The notes beneath the pieces were generated by a model. It did no database searches and was not told the origin of the DNA. It saw only the letters and a program-made list of their open reading frames with translations. Below are positions 30,785 to 35,780 of a DNA stretch of 35,780 nt, in pieces. Each line of letters starts with the position of its first letter. Within the stretch, counting starts at the first letter, position 1. Source of the DNA: Maricaulis sp. Its GTDB lineage: Bacteria; Pseudomonadota; Alphaproteobacteria; Caulobacterales; Maricaulaceae. Location: the NCBI GenBank assembly GCA_029251785.1, contig JAQXCQ010000039.1:1-35780 (forward strand). The letters run 5' to 3'. A program made the translations under genes and the position numbers.

Positions 30785-31453
30785 CTAATCCGCTGGGGGG
30801 CGATGTTGTGCCCCGCGTGCTTCAAGCCAGCGAACCATGTCTCCGCGATTTAGGCGGCGTGCTTCGCTGAGTGGTGAGCGATAGACCTCCTCGCCCTGTG
30901 CTGTTTCTGAATCATATTGGGAGGCCCGCACTGTCAGCGATAGATCGGCACCGGCAGCGACCAGTAATTCAGCGACATCAAGATGGCCGGACTGGGCGGC
31001 ATTGATCAGCGGTGTTTCATCGCCATAGATATAGCCGTCAACTGCGGCACCGCGATCGAGCAAAGCTGTGACCATGGCGGTTTCGCCACGCTGGGCCGCG
31101 GCAATCAATGGATTGCCATCGCCACCAATGCCCAGCTCGGGATCCGCTCCTGCAGTGATTAATTGATCGAAGATATCCATATCGCCGCGACGGGCTGCGG
31201 CGATCAGGGGTGAGCCGTCGCCGCTGACAGCGAGATTTGCATCGGCGCCATTGGCTAATAGCACAGTGACAACGTCTCCGCGGCCGCGGCGCACCGCGGC
31301 GATAAGGGCCGTGCCGTCGCCGCGGAAGACGCGATTGACGTCGGCACCGTTCTCAATCAGTTCACGAACGCGATCGAGGCGACCGCGGGATGCGGCGTGA
31401 AACAGAGCTGAATCGGGATGGCGACGATCATCTATATCGCCGTGTCCGGGTGA
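30785..31453 (-). pseudogene. Ankyrin-repeat frame, probably the frameshifted 3' part of the M56 gene
   Basis: The frame encodes about six ankyrin repeats: DSALFHAASRGRLDRVRELI then ENGADVN; GTALIAAVRRGRGDVVTVLL; GSPLIAAARRGDMDIFDQLI; GNPLIAAAQRGETAMVTALL; ETPLINAAQSGHLDVAELLV; and a last one ending DMVRWLEARGAQ. The first start codon in the frame is GTG31294, which would cut off the first repeat and part of the second. Upstream of it the frame is open to 31453 with no ATG, GTG or TTG, beginning inside the end of the M56 gene, which is one base out of register. The simplest reading is a former M56-ankyrin fusion broken by a single-base indel. A separate protein from GTG31294, or a sequencing error, remains possible. 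Confidence 0.65.
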
Positions 31454-32511
31454 TTACTATTGCGATGGCCGTGATTATGGTTGGACTTCTGCTCCTGATC
31501 GGCCGCGACATAAACGGTCTCGGCGGCGCCGACATGGGGGGTGAGAACGAGGGCGCTGGTGGCAAGCAGGGGCAGGATAATTGAGAGACGCATGGGGGAA
31601 TGACTCCGTTTGAGGACGCGGGGGGACGTCAGGTGATCGATCCGGGCGGCGAGAGCCGACCGGCTCGGGGTTGAGGCAAGCGCCAGGGCAGGGATCTGGC
31701 GTGTTGTTGAAGACATAAGAGATCGTGAAGCGGCATCGAGCAGGGCGGTGGCTAAATGGTGCGGCGTCTGGGTGATGCGGGCCGCGCGACTGTCGCACAG
31801 CGCTTCGCGGGTCGTGTTCAGGATCGGCAGCAAAGCGTGCAGCGGCGCGACCCACCACAGGGGAATGATCAGGAAGCGCAGACCCAATACCGTCCACGGA
31901 TCGCGGCGTTCCAAATGCGCGATTTCATGTTCCAGAACCGGGCGGGCGCTGTCGTCGAAGCTGAAATTTCGTGGCAGCAGGATGACGGGGCGCAGATAGC
32001 CGACCAGAAGCGGCGAGGTGGCCGTCTCGCTGGTGCGCACCTCGATCTTGCGAGACAACTTTATGTGCGATGGAATGCGGGTGGGCTGACTGTCGCGACG
32101 CAAGTGCTCCAGCCCCAGAAGGTCACGGCCGAGACGGGCCAGCAGGGCCAGGCTAATCGCCGTCCAGCCGACCAGGGCAATCAGCGGCCATTCAACACGA
32201 ATGCCGGTTGAAGTAGACGGTGCGGACGTTGCAGGCATTGCAAGAGCGGCCGCATTCATGCCCCCTTCGGAGCTGGCAATCGGTGTGGCCTCGGCGGCGA
32301 TGCGAATGATTTCGGTCGCACTGGGCTGCAGCGCGATCAGCAAGACGATTGGAGCCAACAATAGAGACGCCAACGCCAGATCATGACGCTCGGCGACATA
32401 GCGGGCCGGGGCAAATTTGTTGAAGGCCAGTACGCCAGCGCTGAGGGCCGTCAGGGCGAGCAGGGTAATGCCGGCGGCATTGAGAAGCGTGTACAAAAAG
32501 TCGGGACTCAT
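31432..32511 (-). CDS. M56 (BlaR1-like) membrane metallopeptidase
   Basis: A 359-aa membrane protease of the BlaR1/MecR1 type. Five likely spans: 8-30, 45-63, 108-128, 208-230 and 312-332. The zinc motif HEIAH lies at 195-199 (PVLEHEIAHLERRDPW), with a further Glu near 236 (NTTREALCDSRAA). In characterised systems such a protease cleaves the cognate BlaI repressor on a signal; no penicillin-binding sensor domain is present here. The start overlaps the BlaI-like gene by ATGA. The C-terminus is His/Asn-rich (NHNHGHRNSNH) and stops at TAG31432, just where the ankyrin frame opens in the -1 register. Confidence 0.9.
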   Translation of the reverse strand: MSPDFLYTLLNAAGITLLALTALSAGVLAFNKFAPARYVAERHDLALASLLLAPIVLLIALQPSATEIIRIAAEATPIASSEGGMNAAALAMPATSAPSTSTGIRVEWPLIALVGWTAISLALLARLGRDLLGLEHLRRDSQPTRIPSHIKLSRKIEVRTSETATSPLLVGYLRPVILLPRNFSFDDSARPVLEHEIAHLERRDPWTVLGLRFLIIPLWWVAPLHALLPILNTTREALCDSRAARITQTPHHLATALLDAASRSLMSSTTRQIPALALASTPSRSALAARIDHLTSPRVLKRSHSPMRLSIILPLLATSALVLTPHVGAAETVYVAADQEQKSNHNHGHRNSNHPDTAI

Positions 32512-32900
32512 GTGTCGGCCTCCTGATCGTTGATTTTCTCGGCGAGGGCGGCGCGCAATTGCTCGATATCGTCGGCGGTGAGTTTTTCATCCTCAATTAG
32601 ATGCAGGGCCAGCTTTTGCGGTGAGCCGCCAAACAGGGATTTGACCAGGGAGCCCAGTGCCGAACTCTGCGCCTTCTCGCGGCTTAAGAGCGGGAAGAAG
32701 ATATGGGCGCGACCTTCCTTGCGAAAATCGACAAAACCCTTATCCGCCATGATGCGGATCGTGGTCAGCACCGTGGTATAGGCGAGCCCGTATTTCGGCT
32801 CCAGCGCCTCGGTCAATTCCCGCACGCTGGCTTCGCTCCGATTCCAGAGCTCGTCCATCAAACGTTGTTCGGCGGTGGTCAGTTGCGGTGTCGATTTCAT
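32508..32900 (-). CDS. BlaI/MecI/CopY family repressor
   Basis: A 130-aa winged-helix repressor. Family pattern: LTTAEQRLMDELWNRSEASV, then RELTEAL, YTTVLTTIRIMADKGFV with the recognition helix, and a C-terminal dimerisation helix pair (SLVKSLFGG, then LTADDIEQLRAALAEKI). BlaI-type repressors bind inverted repeats as dimers and are inactivated by cleavage by the M56 partner. The gene is first in the pair, coupled by ATGA. It probably controls its own promoter through the inverted repeat at 32912-32958. Confidence 0.92.
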   Translation of the reverse strand: MKSTPQLTTAEQRLMDELWNRSEASVRELTEALEPKYGLAYTTVLTTIRIMADKGFVDFRKEGRAHIFFPLLSREKAQSSALGSLVKSLFGGSPQKLALHLIEDEKLTADDIEQLRAALAEKINDQEADT

Positions 32901-32911
32901 CTACCAAGTCC

Positions 32912-32958
32912 TTAGTTGATAACCCTAGAATGCATGGGAGTTCATGTGCGTCAACTAA
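32912..32958 (-). promoter_or_regulatory. Promoter/operator of the BlaI-M56 pair
   Basis: TTAGTTGA at 32912-32919 and TCAACTAA at 32951-32958 form perfect 8-bp inverted arms 31 bases apart. On the minus strand TTGACG (32954-32949) overlaps the upstream arm and would be the -35; a weak -10 (ATTCTA) follows after 17 bases. The downstream arm then covers the start of transcription, a layout that fits repression by a BlaI dimer. Further upstream ACTACATCTTTAGT (minus strand) resembles the ACTACA-NN-TGTAGT-type BlaI box. Confidence 0.55.
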
Positions 32959-33056
32959 AGATGTAGTAGGTTTGGCTTTTGGGGAGGGGTTTGTCGATTA
33001 TGATAAGCTAAATCAGTTGGTTGTGTGATTATTAAATCGACGAAATAAACACAAAA

Positions 33057-33085
33057 CTCTTCTTCCCCCTGAGGGAGAAGAAGAG
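33057..33085 (-). terminator. Rho-independent terminator of the lipoprotein gene
   Basis: CTCTTCTTC (33057-33065) pairs with GAAGAAGAG (33077-33085), extended by CCC/GGG. Read on the minus strand the stem is followed by TTTTGTGTTTATTT, a good U-tract. It lies 24 bases after the lipoprotein stop. Confidence 0.75.
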
Positions 33086-33108
33086 GGAAGGTCGAACCTG
33101 TTTTCGCT

Positions 33109-33747
33109 CTACTCGTAGCGATACATCTGAAAGCCGGTGCTTTGTACGGTGTCGGAAACAGGGTCACAGGTTTGTCCCATGAGGCCGGTTTCGTAATCAT
33201 CGGCATTGAACTGAATGGTGAAGTTTTCCAGCATCAACTCGATATAGGACCCGTGAAGCCAGCCGCAATTGGGTGTGCCCTCGGGCAGGGCGGCCGTGGC
33301 TTCGGCAAGTGTTGCCCCGATACTCAGGCCCTCGATAATCGGGTATCCGGCACCGGTGACCATAATGCTCCGCACGATGTCGTGGTTTTCGATCTCGCCA
33401 CTGGGATCGGTGGTGACAAATGTTGTGGTCGCAATGGCCCCGGTATCACCACATCGAAACTGGCCGTTGGTGAAGCCGTAACCCTCGGAACCGGCCTCGG
33501 TTAGGCCGATGAAATTGTCGAGCGATTGCAGGTCGGCGGTGCTTTGTCCGAGCGTCAGACCACAGGCGCTGACAGGGAGTTGCGGCCCCGCGGCGGCTTC
33601 GCTGGCCTCCGGTGCCATCGCGACCTCTTGATGAAGCTGGTTCTCGTCTGCCGCTGCCGGTTCTGAGTCTGCCGGTGCGGCCTGGTCGCCTGAGCACGCG
33701 GTGAGCGCGAGCAAGGCTGTGATGGTGATACCGGTTGGATAGCGCAT
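33109..33747 (-). CDS. Exported lipoprotein, unknown function
   Basis: A 212-aa protein from ATG33747, preceded by GGGGGGAAT. The signal MRYPTGITITALLALTAC ends in a lipobox with Cys18. An Ala/Glu/Pro-rich linker (19-55) leads to a domain with two likely disulfides (Cys near 62, 97, 160 and 194). A repeated theme, CGLTLGQSTADLQSL and GLSIGATLAEATAALPEG, looks like small BON/SmpA-like alpha-beta units, but I cannot name the family. Codon usage and the signal support a real gene. Confidence 0.7.
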   Translation of the reverse strand: MRYPTGITITALLALTACSGDQAAPADSEPAAADENQLHQEVAMAPEASEAAAGPQLPVSACGLTLGQSTADLQSLDNFIGLTEAGSEGYGFTNGQFRCGDTGAIATTTFVTTDPSGEIENHDIVRSIMVTGAGYPIIEGLSIGATLAEATAALPEGTPNCGWLHGSYIELMLENFTIQFNADDYETGLMGQTCDPVSDTVQSTGFQMYRYE

Positions 33748-33978
33748 GATAATTCCCCCCAAAAGACCAGCTTTGGGCGAAAATAGCAGTGATGACAAGG
33801 GAATACTTGGTTTGGCGGCTTCGCGCTGCCAAAGATATCGACCCGGATTGATGCGTGAACATCAAGCCGGGCCTGACTGACAGCATAGTGGCGACCATGC
33901 CATCAGCGTCTCGCCTGTGTGCCAGATTTGATCAGGTTCGCACAGCGGTGAGTCAGTGGGGAGGTGTCGGGGAAGAGT

Positions 33979-34030
33979 GGGGACACAGACTTTTGTGTAT
34001 CAAGGCAGCCATTGAAAAGTGTGCGTCCCC
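33979..34030. repeat. REP-like inverted repeat (GGGGACACAGACTTTT)
   Basis: GGGGACACAGACTTTT at 33979-33994 and AAAAGTGTGCGTCCCC at 34015-34030 match at 14 of 16 bases in inverted orientation with a 20-base loop. Ends of the GGGGAC...ACTTTT type are familiar from REP elements linked to REP-associated tyrosine transposases in other bacteria; no such transposase is in this window. Confidence 0.55.
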
Positions 34031-34100
34031 GGTGTGCCAATCATTCGCACTCGCAGCCAGCGCGGCACACCGCCCCATATGTCTCATGTCAGCAGGGGGC

Positions 34101-34176
34101 CTCAAGGGTTTATCGAGGTCAAGGGTGGAACCGCGGGCGGCGACTTTGTCGCCCTTGACCTCGATAAATCCTTGAG
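34101..34176. repeat. Long near-perfect inverted repeat, 25-bp arms
   Basis: Arms at 34101-34125 and 34152-34176 match at 24 of 25 bases (left arm begins CTCAAGGGTTTATCGAGG). The 26-base loop and the right arm contain a second small hairpin, GGCGAC-TTT-GTCGCC. It could be a mobile palindrome or a strong transcript-end structure about 110 bases beyond the PhyH-like gene. Confidence 0.6.
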
Positions 34177-34284
34177 GCGGAGTCTCGGCATGAAATGTAT
34201 GGGGGAGAGTCTAGGCGCGTGCCGCCCGATTAGCCCCTATGGCCTTGCTTACCGTAGCTGTGAGCAAGAACGCTGAATTTGCCC

Positions 34285-35130
34285 TTATTTCTCCAGCAAC
34301 CGCTTGGGATGCACGCCATCCACCATGCCGATATAGGGCGGTAGGATCGAATAGCCCAAGAGCGACTGAAGCTGCGGCGACAGTTCGCGGACGACTGATT
34401 TGGGGGTGCCCATGCCGAAATTTTCCTGCGTGCGCAGCCAGGGCTCGCAATATTGGGCGGTCATGGCGAGGCGTCTTCCGTCGCTGGTATTGGCACCACC
34501 GCCATGCCACAGCGTGCCGCCGTAAAAGATCACACTACCGCGGGGCATTTCGGCGGGGATGGTATGGTCATCCTCACCGGGAAACCGGTCGCCCCAATGC
34601 TGGGAGCCGGGGATCAGGCGTGTGGCACCATTGGCCTCGGTAAAATCATCGAGCGCCATGATGGTGGCGGCGCTGAGCGGCGCGCGCGGGCGCGGGATCG
34701 GGTAGAATGAATCGTCCGGGTGCAGATACTGGGCCTCCTCGCCGGGCAGGATATTGATCACCTGCAATTGCGAGAGCAGATAATTGGGCATGAACATCCG
34801 ATCCAGCAGGGCCAGAATGCGGGGGTGTGTGACATAGGCGTCGCAGGCGCGCGTCTTCTGGATGGTGGAATAGACACGCTGGGTCTGCTTGCCCTCAAAA
34901 GCATTGCGGCCCTTGCGATCGAGCAGCGGCAGCAGCGCCTCGGTGATCGCGTCACATTCCGCATCCGAGAATAAATTCTCGATCATCAGATAACCGTCGG
35001 CCTGCAGGGCGGCCCAGTCGGCTTCGTGCAGGGCCGGGTCCACATCGCGCTTGGTACGGTCAAATGTGTGTGTGCCCGCCAGATCCTTGCTCAGATCGGT
35101 GATGTTCTTGACGTCGTTATACTGGTCCAT
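34285..35130 (-). CDS. Phytanoyl-CoA dioxygenase (PhyH) family oxygenase
   Basis: A 281-aa Fe(II)/2-oxoglutarate-dependent oxygenase. The facial triad is visible: His137 and Asp139 in QYLHPDDSFYP and distal His209 in GGTLWHGGGAN, with Arg219 or Arg220 as 2-oxoglutarate anchor (SDGRRLAM). Other family features: ADGYLMIENLFSDAECDAI near 44-62 and GATRLIPGSQHWGD at 168-181. Such enzymes hydroxylate diverse small molecules; the substrate is not deducible. The gene lies 9 bases downstream of tag on the same strand, so they may be co-transcribed. Confidence 0.88.
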   Translation of the reverse strand: MDQYNDVKNITDLSKDLAGTHTFDRTKRDVDPALHEADWAALQADGYLMIENLFSDAECDAITEALLPLLDRKGRNAFEGKQTQRVYSTIQKTRACDAYVTHPRILALLDRMFMPNYLLSQLQVINILPGEEAQYLHPDDSFYPIPRPRAPLSAATIMALDDFTEANGATRLIPGSQHWGDRFPGEDDHTIPAEMPRGSVIFYGGTLWHGGGANTSDGRRLAMTAQYCEPWLRTQENFGMGTPKSVVRELSPQLQSLLGYSILPPYIGMVDGVHPKRLLEK

Positions 35131-35139
35131 GCGCGCAGA

Positions 35140-35766
35140 TTAGGTGGGAATGCGCGGGGGCTCAATGGTGTCTGTTGGAGCCGCTCCCCCCTGAACCGCC
35201 TTGTGCCTTGGACACCCAATCGTGTGATTGTTCAACATGCCGACCGCTTCCATGAAGGCGTAGACAATGGTTGGGCCGACGAATTTGAAGCCGCGCTTCT
35301 TGAGGTCCTTTGACAGGGCCTCGCTGAGGGCATCCTTGGTCGGGACTTCGGCGTGGGTCTGATAGGTGTTTTGTACGGGCGCGCCATCGATCCAGGCCCA
35401 CAGATAGTTCGAGAAATCCTCGCCGGCAGCCTGCATGGCCAGATAGGCCTGCGCATTTCCGATCGCTGCCTCGACTTTCAGCTTCGAGCGGATAATGCCC
35501 GGATTGGCCATCAGGCGATCGCGGTCAGTGTCGGTATATTGGGCGATGATGCTGGGTTCAAAGCCATCAAAGGCCTCACGCATCGTGTCGCGCTTGCGCA
35601 AAATCGTGATCCAGGCGAGCCCGGCCTGGAAGCCGTCGAGCATCAATTTCTCCCATAGCGCCCGGCTATCATATTCGGGCACACCCCATTCGGTGTCGTG
35701 ATAATCGGCATAGAGGGCGTCGTCGGAGTTGACCCAGGCGCAGCGGTTTTGTGGGGTGATTTGCAT
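35140..35766 (-). CDS. tag: DNA-3-methyladenine glycosylase I
   Basis: A 208-aa Tag protein, which removes 3-methyladenine from alkylated DNA. Hallmarks: RCAWVNSDDALYADYHDTEW near the start with zinc ligands Cys9 and His23, WEKLMLDGFQAGLAWITILRK with candidate catalytic Glu39, and zinc ligands His181 and Cys185 in NNHTIGCPRH. The C-terminal tail is slightly longer than E. coli Tag (187 aa). ATG35766 is near the window edge, so its promoter is not visible. It is probably the first gene of a tag-PhyH pair; co-occurrence with an alkylation-repair-like oxygenase is suggestive only, since PhyH is not AlkB. Confidence 0.95.
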   Translation of the reverse strand: MQITPQNRCAWVNSDDALYADYHDTEWGVPEYDSRALWEKLMLDGFQAGLAWITILRKRDTMREAFDGFEPSIIAQYTDTDRDRLMANPGIIRSKLKVEAAIGNAQAYLAMQAAGEDFSNYLWAWIDGAPVQNTYQTHAEVPTKDALSEALSKDLKKRGFKFVGPTIVYAFMEAVGMLNNHTIGCPRHKAVQGGAAPTDTIEPPRIPT

Positions 35767-35780
35767 GGGGGGAGTATGCG

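Larger units (their letters stand above)
33748..34284. other. Intergenic region with two long inverted repeats
   Basis: 537 bases without a convincing gene; a plus-strand frame at 33855-34175 is composed of repeat sequence. It holds two palindromes, listed separately at 33979-34030 and 34101-34176. No promoter matches a clear consensus, though the lipoprotein gene must be transcribed from here. Confidence 0.5.

Noticed and set aside
31432-31453. Programmed -1 frameshifting between the M56 and ankyrin frames
   Set aside because: No classical slippery heptamer is seen in the 22-base overlap; a simple indel is more likely, so it is mentioned only as an alternative.
33855-34175. A 106-aa plus-strand frame in the intergenic region before the PhyH-like gene
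   Set aside because: It is made largely of palindromic repeat sequence and has no ribosome binding site.
1-35780. tRNA genes, rRNA, CRISPR arrays, insertion sequences, prophage genes
   Set aside because: Reading by eye I found no T-loop-like tRNA ends, no regularly spaced direct repeats of CRISPR type and no transposase or phage structural frames; a covariance-model scan would be decisive.

Overview
The window is dense, GC-rich (roughly 60 percent by eye) bacterial chromosome. Gene content and promoter style suggest an alphaproteobacterium, most likely of the Caulobacterales/Maricaulales (Hyphomonadaceae-like) group. The pointers are a TTGAGT-N13-GCTACATC promoter that fits the Caulobacter housekeeping consensus, a COG4111/NadQ-type regulator, a TIGR02301-type exported protein, a DUF6165 protein, a YgfZ homologue and dispersed GC-rich palindromic repeats. 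The lineage is inference. I see no rRNA, tRNA, CRISPR array, transposase or prophage; most of the window looks like core or lightly accessory chromosome.

Layout. (1) 1-5.8 kb: two paralogous FabH-like ketoacyl synthases flank a lipoprotein M19 dipeptidase and two small membrane-protein candidates, followed by a TolB-like beta-propeller lipoprotein. A promoter region occurs twice, before the 94-aa membrane protein and before the dipeptidase. (2) 5.8-8.1 kb: a Fic-domain protein behind an array of TCGACA/TGTCGA motifs, convergent with ygfZ. (3) 8.2-12.1 kb: a GT9 glycosyltransferase, a dihydroorotase-type amidohydrolase, DUF6165, a HAD-like protein with a TTG start and a small unknown gene, many overlapping by 1 nt. 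(4) 12.1-13.1 kb: palindromic repeats and a Gp49/HigB-type toxin with an XRE antitoxin. (5) 13.2-20.2 kb: exported and membrane unknowns, a Nudix hydrolase, a DUF6090-like protein, a glyoxalase-fold protein and a CxxC protein. (6) 20.2-27 kb: a TMEM175-like channel, a zinc-ribbon/TerB protein, yaaA, a large M28 membrane peptidase and a secreted protein with an internal duplication. (7) 27.2-28.8 kb: a translationally coupled HD phosphohydrolase and NadQ-like regulator. (8) 29-30.7 kb: a GAF-PAS-histidine kinase cut in two by an in-frame TAA. (9) 30.8-32.9 kb: a BlaI/M56 (BlaR1-like) pair, with an ankyrin-repeat frame directly after the peptidase in a shifted frame. (10) 33.1-35.8 kb: an exported lipoprotein, palindromic intergenic DNA, a PhyH-type dioxygenase and tag.

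The points most worth a second look are the two apparently broken signalling genes (kinase and M56-ankyrin), the Fic operator array, the duplicated promoter, the dihydroorotase homologue lacking the first His of its metal motif, and several very small membrane-protein candidates with good ribosome binding sites. I did not find a clear-cut new defence or biosynthetic system.
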